Shown: positions 34,100 through 41,510, counted from the stretch's first letter. The stretch is DNA of 64,000 nucleotides from Pseudomonas fluorescens (GCF_902497995.1 NZ_CABVII010000003.1:62001-126000), one strand, 5' to 3'. The notes: a model not told the origin generated them from the sequence alone. Numbers and translations: made by a program.

Positions 34100-34357
34100 A
34101 TGAAATCTAGTGGGGATGGCCCTGCTGGGCTGGCGGATTTGTCGTAGGGACGCGTAGAACAGCAGAAAGCAGACTATATCAAGCTGCTCGCCATTGAAGT
34201 TACCAACCTGAGAACTAAGCTCCTTGAAGCTGAACAGAAATACGAGAAGCACACAGGTAAGAAACTCCCTGACTCCCCACCTTCACGTTCAGCCGTGCAT
34301 TACGAACTGGTTAAGGACGCTGTGTTAAAAGCAGTAACCAAGCCAGATACAGTGTGA
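34100..34357 (+). pseudogene. 85-codon coiled-coil ORF interrupted by an in-frame TAG
   Basis: From ATG 34100 the frame reads MKSSGDGPAGLADLS, then TAG at 34145-34147, then continues in the same frame for 69 codons to TGA at 34355. The part after TAG has clear protein character: KADYIKLLAIEVTNLRTKLL forms a heptad-like helix, followed by GKKLPDSPPSRSAVHYELVK. No ATG, GTG or TTG occurs early after the TAG, so reinitiation looks difficult. It is either a gene inactivated by one amber mutation or a suppressible stop. A hairpin follows at 34381. Confidence 0.55.
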
Positions 34358-34380
34358 CATTGCTGACAGATATGAAAGAG

Positions 34381-34395
34381 CCCGCCTAGAGCGGG
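34381..34395 (+). terminator. Hairpin after the amber-interrupted ORF
   Basis: CCCGC-CTAGA-GCGGG followed by ATTTTC, 23 bases past the ORF's TGA. It is short but well placed. Confidence 0.55.
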
Positions 34396-34473
34396 ATTTT
34401 CTATTGAAAGATAGCAGCGGAGATTGCATCACAGCGCCTGAATGATTGCGTTCATTTGTCACTTGCAGCCGCT

Positions 34474-34980
34474 CTACCACCCTGCAATAGTTTTAAAACT
34501 GATGTATTTGGTTAACTGATCTTCTAGGCGTATTAACTCTTTCCCAAACGCCACCTTTGCCTCATCAATTTTCTGGTTGAGCATTAAAGTTGCGTCCGCA
34601 TCTGCACCAGATAGACTTCTATCATATGAAAGTATATCGCCCCCGATTTTTATCAGCTTTCTCATAGTTTCGAAAACTCCATCCTTCTCATCGAACAGAA
34701 ACTGTGATTCGCGACAGCACTTTGCAAACTCATCATACTTCGCATTCATGCTAGGGGCGTCCTTGTCATATACTGACTGAAAGAAAGCAAGTGTTGCCAA
34801 ATACACATTGAAGCGTTTATTGTACAAATCCAACTTTATCTTGGCACTCGCAATCCTCATTTGCGAGTAACCGACAATGAACGTTGCAAGACTAATCAGT
34901 GCAGCAGCAATACTCAGGTAGAACGTTACATCTGTACTGGTGATGACACTGCTTACTGTACCTACAGTTTCAACTGTCAT
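34474..34980 (-). CDS. Membrane-anchored hypothetical protein
   Basis: The 168-aa protein starts at the ATG at 34978-34980 with GAGAGGG upstream. One TM segment near residues 18-40 (VTFYLSIAAALISLATFIVG) precedes a long helical cytoplasmic part with charged segments (YDEFAKCCRESQFLFDEKDG). It is among the most AT-rich genes of the window, a sign of foreign origin. It lies just downstream of the second Rap1a/Tai-like gene on the same strand. Such anchored helical proteins occur in phage and plasmid accessory regions; no function can be named. Confidence 0.65.
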   Translation of the reverse strand: MTVETVGTVSSVITSTDVTFYLSIAAALISLATFIVGYSQMRIASAKIKLDLYNKRFNVYLATLAFFQSVYDKDAPSMNAKYDEFAKCCRESQFLFDEKDGVFETMRKLIKIGGDILSYDRSLSGADADATLMLNQKIDEAKVAFGKELIRLEDQLTKYISFKTIAGW

Positions 34981-35008
34981 GTCTGCAACCCTCTCTCAGT
35001 ACGAATGC

Positions 35009-35392
35009 CTATTTGCAGGGGTAGGCATCCAGAAGTGCACGCCATACCAAGACTGTTCTGTTGTCGCTTAACGTCTTTGGGTTATCTTTTAAATACTTAA
35101 CTACAATACGCACTAGCTGACTGTTGGTTACCGTGTCTGGCGTACAAAACTTAAGTTTAATCGGAATGAACTCACCATAGAGGGCGGTCGAGCGTGCAAC
35201 TCCTAGCACAAAGCCACCACACTCACCAGCATCATAATGTGCATCATTTCTCGCGGTGCCGCCGTCCACCAACTTTATATAAATCTGACACTGCCCTAAC
35301 AACTCGTTTCCGTCGAAACTTGGGTCTGCTGCCATAGCAGCTCCACTCCACATTAGTCCCGCCAGTGCAGCCCCCATCAATCCTGTTTTCAT
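35009..35392 (-). CDS. Second Rap1a/Tai-family immunity-like protein
   Basis: The 127-aa protein starts at the ATG at 35390-35392 with AGGAC upstream; the longer frame has no ribosome site. It has a signal peptide (MKTGLMGAALAGLMWSGAAMA). The Cys at 35, 58, 83 and 126 match the spacing in the 28902 gene (23/25/43 against 21/25/44), and both share RIVVKYL and a final (F/Y)PCK. Pairwise divergence is large, so they are probably not a recent duplication. It lies near attR, while the other lies near attL. No cognate amidase effector is seen. Confidence 0.78.
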   Translation of the reverse strand: MKTGLMGAALAGLMWSGAAMAADPSFDGNELLGQCQIYIKLVDGGTARNDAHYDAGECGGFVLGVARSTALYGEFIPIKLKFCTPDTVTNSQLVRIVVKYLKDNPKTLSDNRTVLVWRALLDAYPCK

Positions 35393-35577
35393 GGTGCGTC
35401 CTGACCTTAAGTTTTTGGTATCGACATCCACATTGCGCCCCAACCCCCTTGAGGATCGTTTTTAGAGAATAGGCTGGAATCGGACTAGCGGTAGTTAACC
35501 GGAGGATTTGCGGGCAGAACGAAAAAAACGAGATGGCGAAGGGATTGGATCGGGGTAACGCAAGGAGAGAGACAGCG

Positions 35578-35602
35578 AGTAGTACAATCGAGTAGTACAA
35601 TC
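35578..35602. repeat. Right 25-bp end repeat (putative integrase arm sites)
   Basis: Identical to 26270-26294 and in the same orientation: AGTAGTACAATCG followed by AGTAGTACAATC. It lies 46 bases inside attR. Confidence 0.75.
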
Positions 35603-35610
35603 GAAAATGA

Positions 35611-35645
35611 AAAAGCCCCGCAAACCATTGATTTGTGGGGCTTTT
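35611..35645. terminator. Island-supplied terminator downstream of tRNA-Ser
   Basis: AAAAGCCCC/GGGGCTTTT with an inner CAAA/TTTG pair. It stands directly beyond the tRNA-Ser 3' end on the island side and would terminate the tRNA in the integrated state. Confidence 0.85.
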
Positions 35646-35648
35646 CAG

Positions 35649-35677
35649 AATGTGGCGGTGAAGGAGAGATTCGAACT
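35649..35677. repeat. attR: 29-bp repeat inside the intact tRNA-Ser
   Basis: Identical to 26189-26217. It covers the CCA end, acceptor strand and most of the T arm of the tRNA-Ser gene. Confidence 0.92.
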
Positions 35678-35742
35678 CTCGATACAATTTCTTGTATACA
35701 CACTTTCCAGGCGTGCTCCTTAAGCCACTCGGACACTTCACC
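35653..35742 (-). tRNA. tRNA-Ser (anticodon GGA)
   Basis: Read on the minus strand the 90-base gene begins GGTGAAGTGTCCGAGTGGCT, has the anticodon loop CTGGAAA with anticodon GGA, a long variable arm typical of Ser (GTATACAAGAAATTGTATC), the T loop GTTCGAATC and an encoded CCA. It is intact and is the integration target of the neighbouring island. Confidence 0.96.
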
Positions 35743-36050
35743 GTATCTCGTCAAACAAGTTCTGTCTGTCGAGGCGCGCTAATGTAGTCGAAAGCTTTTC
35801 CGATGGCAAACTTTTTTTTCAGAATTTTCATGCGGTTAGCGATTTAGTCGTTGCGACGGGTTTCGGGCCATGGCAAACCTGCCAATCTTCGGCTTGGCCA
35901 TTCCCTTCTATATAGAGGGCAATGCGCTGCCAGCATGGCGGGCTACGCCTGGAGGATGGGGAAAGGGTGACTGGCGGGTCAGTCATGGCGCTTTACCTGG
36001 CCTAGGGCGGTGGGTAACGTCTGCCCTACTTTATTGAAAGGAATAGCGTC
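35743..36050. promoter_or_regulatory. Intergenic region upstream of tRNA-Ser and the crotonase gene
   Basis: About 300 bases holding the promoters of the divergent tRNA-Ser and crotonase genes. A T-rich stretch lies at 35809-35820. AAAGGA at 36039-36044 is the crotonase ribosome site. No operator is recognised. Confidence 0.5.
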
Positions 36051-36740
36051 ATGAGTGAGTTGATTTCCTACCATCTCGAAGACGGTATCGCGACCCTGAC
36101 CTTGAGCAATGGCAAGGTCAATGCGATCTCGCCAGACGTGATTGCTGCATTTAATGCTGCGCTGGATCAGGCGGTGACTGATCGTGCGGTGGTGATCATT
36201 ACCGGTACGCCCGGGATTTTGTCCGGCGGTTATGACTTGAAGGTGATGACGTCCGGCCCTGAGCAAGCCGTGGCGCTGGTGACGGCCGGTTCGACCCTGG
36301 CCCGTCGCCTGTTGGCGCACCCGTTCCCGGTGATAGTGGCGTGCCCTGGGCATGCGGTGGCCAAGGGGGCGTTCCTGCTGTTGTCGGCCGACTATCGCAT
36401 TGGGGTCGACGGCCCGTTCAGCATTGGTCTGAACGAGGTGCAGATCGGCATGACCATGCACCACGCCGGTATCGAGATCGCTCGTGATCGTCTGCGCAAG
36501 TCGGCATTTCACCGATCAGTGATCAATGGCGAGATGTTCAATCCGCAGAGCGCCGTGGATGCCGGTTTCCTTGACCTGGTGGTGTCGGCCGAAGAGTTGC
36601 AGGGTGCGGCGCTGGCAGCGGCACGTCAGTTGAAGAAGATCAACATGACGGCGCACAAGAACACCAAGCTCAAAGTGCGCAAGGCACTGCTGGAGACGCT
36701 GGATCACGCGATCATCCTGGATCAGGAGCATTTGGGTTAA
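36051..36740 (+). CDS. Crotonase/enoyl-CoA hydratase-isomerase family protein
   Basis: The 229-aa protein starts at ATG 36051 with AAAGGA upstream. The crotonase fold is shown by VVIITGTPGILSGGYDLKVM (first oxyanion loop, near residues 47-66) and ACPGHAVAKGAFLLLSADYR (second, near 99-118). The usual catalytic Glu pair is not clearly present at the second site, so the reaction could be hydration, isomerisation or thioester hydrolysis. It is monocistronic and cytosolic. Confidence 0.88.
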   Translation: MSELISYHLEDGIATLTLSNGKVNAISPDVIAAFNAALDQAVTDRAVVIITGTPGILSGGYDLKVMTSGPEQAVALVTAGSTLARRLLAHPFPVIVACPGHAVAKGAFLLLSADYRIGVDGPFSIGLNEVQIGMTMHHAGIEIARDRLRKSAFHRSVINGEMFNPQSAVDAGFLDLVVSAEELQGAALAAARQLKKINMTAHKNTKLKVRKALLETLDHAIILDQEHLG

Positions 36741-37064
36741 GCCCGGCGCGGTAGTACCGAAGCTCGACCGCCCCGCCGCCATTGGCCATCCATGGCGGTG
36801 TCTCCTGCGCGACACCTGCGTTCGGCCTCTGGCAATGGGGCGGCATATCTAAAGCCAGCGGCAACGGTAACGGCAAAATCAACAGCTTCGCGAGCAGGCT
36901 CGCTCCCACAATGGATCGGCGTACCACTTCGCTTTTGACCATTCCTGCCGACAAGTCGGAAACATGCGCTCAAACATCGGCTATCTCCGACGTCTATAGC
37001 AGCAATTGCCGAAAACAGTGCACATCCGTACACTGCGCCACCTTTTGTCCCCGGTGGGCCTGTA
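36741..37064. other. Intergenic region with a single REP
   Basis: About 320 bases without a gene. One REP half (CTTCGCGAGCAGGCTCGCTC, then CCACA) lies at 36886-36910. The rest holds no recognisable motif apart from the weak ribosome site of the following gene. Confidence 0.6.
36886..36910. repeat. Single REP upstream of the acyltransferase gene
   Basis: CTTCGCGAGCAGGCTCGCTC followed by CCACA, without a facing arm. It is the first REP after the 17-kb REP-free stretch that includes the island. Confidence 0.75.
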
Positions 37065-37787
37065 ATGCTGTTTGTGTTTCGTATGTTACTGATGGGGCTG
37101 CATTTTATTCTGGCCGGAGTGCTTGGCGTACTGCTGGGGCTGTGCCGCCCGTTCAATCCGGATAACAGCCGTTTGTGCGCGCGTCTGTACGCGTGGCCGG
37201 CGATGTGTATTTTGCGCCTGCGGGTGAAGGCCGAGGTCGGGCCGCTGATGGATAAACCCGACAGCTGCGTGATCATTGCCAATCACCAGTCCAACTACGA
37301 CCTGTTCGTGTTCGGCAATGTGGTGCCGCGCCGCACCGTGTGCATCGGCAAGAAGAGCCTCAAGTGGGTGCCGTTGTTCGGCCAGCTGTTCTGGCTGGCG
37401 GGCAATGTGTTGATTGATCGTGGCAATGCGCAGAAAGCGCGGCAGTCGATGCTGACCACCACCCATACGCTGCAAAATGAAGACACGTCGATCTGGGTGT
37501 TTCCGGAAGGCACGCGCAATCTCGGTGAAGAGTTGTTGCCGTTCAAGAAAGGCGCGTTCCAGATGGCCATCGCCGCCGGGGTGCCGATCGTGCCGGTGTG
37601 TGTCAGCACTTATGTCAAACACATGCGCTTGAACCGCTGGCGCAGTGGGAAAATCCTGATCCGCTCGCTGCCGGCGATTCCTACGGCTGGATTGAGCCTG
37701 GATGACCTGCCGCGACTGATTGAGCAGTGCCGCGAGCAGATGCGCGAATGCATCGCTTCGATGGACCGGCAACTGCAACCCGCTTGA
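37065..37787 (+). CDS. 1-acyl-sn-glycerol-3-phosphate acyltransferase (PlsC family)
   Basis: The 240-aa protein has a hydrophobic N-terminal anchor (residues 5-27). The acyltransferase motifs are NHQSNYD (HX4D, near residues 72-78) and FPEGTRN (near 146-152), with VPIVPVCVSTYV as the later block. It transfers an acyl chain to lysophosphatidate at the inner membrane. Several Pseudomonas paralogs exist and this sequence alone does not say which. The start could also be the Met at codon 7. A strong terminator follows. Confidence 0.92.
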   Translation: MLFVFRMLLMGLHFILAGVLGVLLGLCRPFNPDNSRLCARLYAWPAMCILRLRVKAEVGPLMDKPDSCVIIANHQSNYDLFVFGNVVPRRTVCIGKKSLKWVPLFGQLFWLAGNVLIDRGNAQKARQSMLTTTHTLQNEDTSIWVFPEGTRNLGEELLPFKKGAFQMAIAAGVPIVPVCVSTYVKHMRLNRWRSGKILIRSLPAIPTAGLSLDDLPRLIEQCREQMRECIASMDRQLQPA

Positions 37788-37790
37788 AAG

Positions 37791-37815
37791 AAACCCGCCT
37801 GGTGCGGGTTTTCTT
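37791..37815 (+). terminator. Terminator of the acyltransferase gene
   Basis: AAACCCGC/GCGGGTTT with a 5-base loop followed by TTCTTTT, 4 bases past the stop. Confidence 0.88.
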
Positions 37816-37934
37816 TTGCCCGCGAGTTTTTTGCCTGCGAACTCTGCTGAGTTTGCTGACCCTCAAGCAGCAGACAAGGCTAAGATGAATATTGCCTGCC
37901 ACTGCCACCTGCAAACAAGAAGTGAACCTGAATC

Positions 37935-38906
37935 ATGGGTAGAGTTGTTGCTGCTGCGGTTTACAGCGCCGGTAAGAAAGTCACCAATATCACCCTCGAC
38001 GAAGGGGCGGCCTGGGCAGCCAAGCCGGGCCACTTTGTGTGGATCGGCCTCGAAGAGCCGAACGCTCAAGAGCTGTTCAATCTGCAACGCCAGTTCAACC
38101 TGCATGAACTGGCCATCGAAGATGCCCTGGAAAAACACAGTCGACCGAAACTCGAAACCTTCGGCGACGCACTGTTTATCGTCACCTATTCGCCGATCCG
38201 CCATGAAGGCAAGCTGGAGTTCATCGAGACTCACATCTTTGCCGGCAACGGCTACATCATTACCGCACGCAATGGTCACTCGGCGTCCTACGCCTATGTC
38301 CGCCAGCGCTGCGAGGCGCGTCCGCTGTTGCTGGAGCACGGCGAAGACTTCGTGCTCTATGCCATCCTCGACTTCGTGATCGAAAACTACCAGCCCATGG
38401 GCGAAGCGATCCATGCCGAGATCGATGAGCTGGAGACCAATGTCATGTGCGGTTCCCTGAACGAACGCGACATTCAAAAACTCCACAGTCTGCGCCGTGA
38501 TGTCTTGCGTCTGCGCCGTTACGCGGCACCGATGGTGGAAATCGGCGAGGAACTGCAGAAGCTGAGCTTCCCATTCATCGACAAGAACATGCGCCCGTAT
38601 TTTCGCGATGTGCAGATCCACGTGACCCGGCAGATGGAGGACCTGACGACCCTGGCGGATATTGCCAGCCAGACGATCGAGGTCGGGGTGTTGTTGGAGG
38701 CGTCACGGCAAAGCGTGGTGCAGCGCAAGTTTGCGGCGTGGGCGGCGATTCTGGCGTTCCCGACAGCGGTGGCTGGCATATATGGGATGAACTTCCAGAA
38801 CATGCCGGAGTTGACCTGGCATTACGGGTATTTCGCGGTGTTGGGGTTTATCGCGGTGGGGTGTGTGGGGTTGTGGGCGAGTTTCAAGAGGTCGGGGTGG
38901 TTGTAG
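37935..38906 (+). CDS. CorA-family divalent metal transporter
   Basis: The 323-aa protein starts at ATG 37935. A soluble N-terminal funnel domain (1-240) is followed by two C-terminal TM helices (near 262-282 and 295-316), with the signature YGMNF at 283-287 between them. It would move Mg2+, Co2+ or, as in ZntB relatives, Zn2+ across the inner membrane. The metal cannot be inferred. It is monocistronic and a REPIN follows. Confidence 0.92.
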   Translation: MGRVVAAAVYSAGKKVTNITLDEGAAWAAKPGHFVWIGLEEPNAQELFNLQRQFNLHELAIEDALEKHSRPKLETFGDALFIVTYSPIRHEGKLEFIETHIFAGNGYIITARNGHSASYAYVRQRCEARPLLLEHGEDFVLYAILDFVIENYQPMGEAIHAEIDELETNVMCGSLNERDIQKLHSLRRDVLRLRRYAAPMVEIGEELQKLSFPFIDKNMRPYFRDVQIHVTRQMEDLTTLADIASQTIEVGVLLEASRQSVVQRKFAAWAAILAFPTAVAGIYGMNFQNMPELTWHYGYFAVLGFIAVGCVGLWASFKRSGWL

Positions 38907-38928
38907 CCGACACCGCGGCGTCTGCAAG

Positions 38929-38996
38929 CTTCGCGGGCAAGCCTCGCTCCTACAGGGGAACGCATTCCATTTTAGGAGCTGGCTTGCCAGCGAAGC
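38929..38996. repeat. REPIN between corA-like and amidotransferase genes
   Basis: CTTCGCGGGCAAGCCTCGCT and TAGGAGCTGGCTTGCCAGCG...AAG face each other between two convergent genes. Confidence 0.82.
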
Positions 38997-38998
38997 TC

Positions 38999-39727
38999 TT
39001 AGCTTTGCGCAGCATCTGGCTTGTGCGCCACAAACCGCATCATCCACTCTGCAACCGTAGCGCCATGGTGCTGATGCTCCAGGCTGGCCACGCCCTTCTG
39101 ATAAATCTGCTCCCCCAGCGCTTCCTGGCGAATCTCCAACAACGCCCGCGAGTAATCGTGAATGAACTCCGGATGCCCCTGGAAGCACAGCACCTGATCG
39201 TCGATGTGGTACGCGGCGAACGGGCAGAAATCGCTCGAGGCAATGACCGTGGCGTTTTCCGGTAGCGCCGTCACCTGGTCCTGGTGACTGATCAACAACG
39301 TCAGTTCTTCGCGCACCGGGCTCATCCACGGCGCCTTGGCGGCGAGCTTGTAATTATGAGTGCCGACGCCCCAGCCTTGGGTCGCGCGCTCGCTCTTGCC
39401 ACCCAGCAGCAACGCCAGCAATTGATGGCCGAAGCACACGCCCAGCAATTTGTCGCCCCGCTCGTAGCGGTTCAGCAGGTAAGCCCTGAGGGTTTCGATC
39501 CATGGGTCGGTGCCGAAGGAATCGGCCTTGCTGCCAGTGACCAGGTAAGCGTCAAAGGTCAGCTCATCGCCGGGATACTCGCCTTGCATCACGTTGTAGA
39601 CGGTGAACTCGGCCTCGATGGGTTGCTGCGAAAACAGACGCTGGAACATCTGCCCGTAACCCTGATACTGATCGACCAGTTCTGGACGCAGGATGTCGGT
39701 TTCCAGAATGCAGATGCGTAACGACAT
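38999..39727 (-). CDS. Class I glutamine amidotransferase (GMP synthase-like)
   Basis: The 242-aa protein starts at the ATG at 39725-39727 (MSLRICILETDILRPELVDQ); the longer frame lacks support. The catalytic Cys lies in LGVCFGHQLLA near residue 93, and the His/Glu pair in QGHPEF near 181. The chain lacks a synthase domain, so it hydrolyses glutamine or a gamma-glutamyl compound alone or with a partner encoded elsewhere. It is monocistronic. A remnant of a thiolase/dehydrogenase pair lies upstream. Confidence 0.88.
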   Translation of the reverse strand: MSLRICILETDILRPELVDQYQGYGQMFQRLFSQQPIEAEFTVYNVMQGEYPGDELTFDAYLVTGSKADSFGTDPWIETLRAYLLNRYERGDKLLGVCFGHQLLALLLGGKSERATQGWGVGTHNYKLAAKAPWMSPVREELTLLISHQDQVTALPENATVIASSDFCPFAAYHIDDQVLCFQGHPEFIHDYSRALLEIRQEALGEQIYQKGVASLEHQHHGATVAEWMMRFVAHKPDAAQS

Positions 39728-39821
39728 AAAAAATACCTGACACGTGACGGGAATAATGCACACCCAGAGCGTGCCTTGAAACACGGTAGCAAGGCAAGCC
39801 CCGGAATGCGTCATCGGTACC

Positions 39822-40037
39822 CTAGAATGCCTGCCCTTTGGCCGCTTTTTCCAGCAGCAATGCGGGCGGAGCGAACCGCTCGCCATATTGCCCGGCCAGG
39901 TACTGGGCGCGGGCGACGAAATCCTTTACGCCGTACTGGTTGATGAACTGCAGTGCGCCGCCGATCGGCGTTACGCAGCCGAGCATCACGTCATCGACCT
40001 GACTGGTGTCGAGAGAGGTGCGCTCCGCAACGCTCAA
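39822..40037 (-). pseudogene. Chimeric relic: thiolase start joined to a 3-hydroxyacyl-CoA dehydrogenase end
   Basis: The frame reads ERTSLDTSQVDDVMLGCVTP, matching the region near residue 35 of acetyl-CoA acyltransferases, then switches directly to GALQFINQYGVKDFVARAQY and FAPPALLLEKAAKGQAF, matching the last 45 residues of FadB/FadJ-type dehydrogenases. Only a TTG could start it, and stops lie just upstream. The likely origin is one deletion that removed most of a thiolase gene and most of the following dehydrogenase gene and joined the ends in frame. Confidence 0.75.
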
Positions 40038-40344
40038 CCGCGTTGACGCTCATGCTCGGACGGACGGTAGTCCGCCAGGGGATTAACCGATTCAGGACAC
40101 CAAGCTGTCTAGCAAACGGGCGCCCAAGAAGCTGGCAATAGGCCTCATATCTTTTTAACAGCAATTAATTACCACACCATATGAAATGGATCTAAGCCAA
40201 GTGGGACGCGGCCTCTAATGTGAAGTTGTACGAAGTTGTCGTCGGGTTTTGCCGAGACGCTCGTCCTACAGGAAGTGCAACGCCTTGCCGTCATGGAGCT
40301 ATGCAGGCAGGCATCAGGAAATAACAAAAAAAAGGCGGTCAGCC
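40038..40344. other. Intergenic region upstream of the 31-aa membrane protein
   Basis: About 300 bases without a convincing gene. It begins as degraded sequence upstream of the chimeric relic, becomes AT-rich around 40140-40190, and ends with A-rich sequence and AAGGCGG, a possible ribosome site for the small gene at 40345. Confidence 0.5.
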
Positions 40345-40440
40345 ATGTTCAAGCAATCGAAAGTACGTCAAGCCGGGCTCATTCTATTTGCCACCACGTT
40401 ATTGTTGATTTTGCCGAACCTGACCAAGGTGATCGGCTAA
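40345..40440 (+). CDS. 31-aa single-TM small protein
   Basis: A short frame from ATG 40345 to TAA 40438 encodes MFKQSKVRQAGLILFATTLL followed by LILPNLTKVIG. A basic N-terminus precedes one hydrophobic helix (residues 10-26), giving a likely inner-membrane protein with its N-terminus inside. AAGGCGG stands ten bases before the start. It is too short for most gene finders. Function unknown. Confidence 0.6.
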   Translation: MFKQSKVRQAGLILFATTLLLILPNLTKVIG

Positions 40441-40574
40441 GTCAGTTTTTAAAGAGTACGGCGTCAGGTTTTTATTTTCATATCGCCTCATTAAAAATGT
40501 GACTGGCTCGCTACCCGGGCCAGCGTGGGTGTGCCAACCTTAGTGGCACTTGCACGACATGGACGGCGATCACT

Positions 40575-41381
40575 GTGAAAACGCTTATGCTGTTCGGGGC
40601 CTTGCTGCTGAGCACGCCCCTCCTTGCCGCACAGCTGAACCTGGAGCTGGGTGCGAACAGTCGCACCTGGCAGACCGGGGAATTGCTCAAGCACCCTCAG
40701 GTTCAGACCATCACCATCACCAATGACGTTTCCTACAAACGGGACATGAGCTATCGCGCTGTTCCCGTGGCGGCATTGTTGACGGGTATCAAGCCTGAGG
40801 ATCACTTGCAAGCCGTGGCGCTGGACGGGTTTGCGGCAGAATTGCCGGCGGCGCCGCTGCTCAATGCCAAGGGTGCGCGGGCGTGGCTGGCGATTGAAGA
40901 TCCGGCCAAACCATGGCCGGCGTTGTCCGAGGGCAAGCACAGTGCCGGGCCGTTCTATCTGGTCTGGACCGATCCGCAAGCGGGCAATATCAGTCCTGAG
41001 CAGTGGCCGTTTGAAGTGGCGAGCATCAAGCGCATGGCGCCGGTGGCCGAGCGCTTCCCTTCCCTGCTGCCCGACCCTGCGCTGGTGGCGGATGATCCGG
41101 TGAACAAGGGCTTTGCATTGTTTCAGAAGAACTGCCTGGCCTGTCATCGGCTCAATGGTGCCGGGGATTCGCAGTTCGGGCCGGATTTGAATATTCCGTT
41201 CAACCCGACCGAGTACTTCGGCGCGGACTTCCTCATGCGTTACATTCGTGACCCGCAGAGTTTGCGGCAGTGGCCGCAGGCGAAGATGCCGGGGTTCACG
41301 GCGGCGGTGTTGCCGGAGGCGGACCTGGCGATGTTGGTGGGGTATTTGAAGCATATGGCAGGGCGCAAGGTGAAGCCCTGA
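40575..41381 (+). CDS. Periplasmic cytochrome c with an N-terminal sulfite-oxidase-like region
   Basis: The 268-aa protein starts at a GTG (40575) and has a signal peptide (KTLMLFGALLLSTPLLAAQ). The N-terminal half (LELGANSRTWQTGELLKHPQ, then RAVPVAALL) resembles the molybdopterin-oxidoreductase-like domain found alone in some periplasmic proteins. A haem c site CLACH lies at residues 187-191, with a probable axial Met in AKMPGF near 240. It is probably an electron carrier or small redox enzyme. It is monocistronic, with a REPIN after it. Confidence 0.85.
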   Translation: MKTLMLFGALLLSTPLLAAQLNLELGANSRTWQTGELLKHPQVQTITITNDVSYKRDMSYRAVPVAALLTGIKPEDHLQAVALDGFAAELPAAPLLNAKGARAWLAIEDPAKPWPALSEGKHSAGPFYLVWTDPQAGNISPEQWPFEVASIKRMAPVAERFPSLLPDPALVADDPVNKGFALFQKNCLACHRLNGAGDSQFGPDLNIPFNPTEYFGADFLMRYIRDPQSLRQWPQAKMPGFTAAVLPEADLAMLVGYLKHMAGRKVKP

Positions 41382-41387
41382 CATTGT

Positions 41388-41510
41388 CCCCTGTAGGAGC
41401 CAGCGGTGCGGCGATCCGACTTGCAGGCGAAGGCGTCTTCATGGGCGGTGCAAGGCTTGAGGCCGCCTTCGCCGGCAAGTCGGATCGCCGCACCGCTGGC
41501 TCCTACAGGG
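41388..41510. repeat. Extended REPIN with the CGGTGCGGCGATCCGACTTG module in both arms
   Basis: The left arm CCTGTAGGAGCCAGCGGTGC...GGCGATCCGACTTG and the right arm are near-perfect complements of about 45 bases. It is the longest-armed REPIN in the window. Confidence 0.9.

Larger units (their letters stand above)
26189..35677. mobile_element. Integrated genomic island at tRNA-Ser(GGA), about 9.5 kb
   Basis: The element is bounded by 29-bp direct repeats (26189-26217 and 35649-35677) equal to the 3' end of the tRNA-Ser gene, which stays intact at the right end. A tyrosine integrase gene starts 110 bases inside attL. Just inside each end is the same 25-bp sequence. About fourteen genes are carried, most unknown, and they are visibly AT-richer than the flanks. 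No phage structural, replication or conjugation gene is seen, so it is probably an integrative but not self-transmissible island. No REP element lies inside. Confidence 0.9.

Noticed and set aside
32645..34110. Plus-strand frames over the island block, including one of 226 codons at 33430-34110
   Set aside because: No ribosome site, protein-like pattern or codon regularity was seen, while the opposing minus-strand frames have both zinc motifs and ribosome sites.
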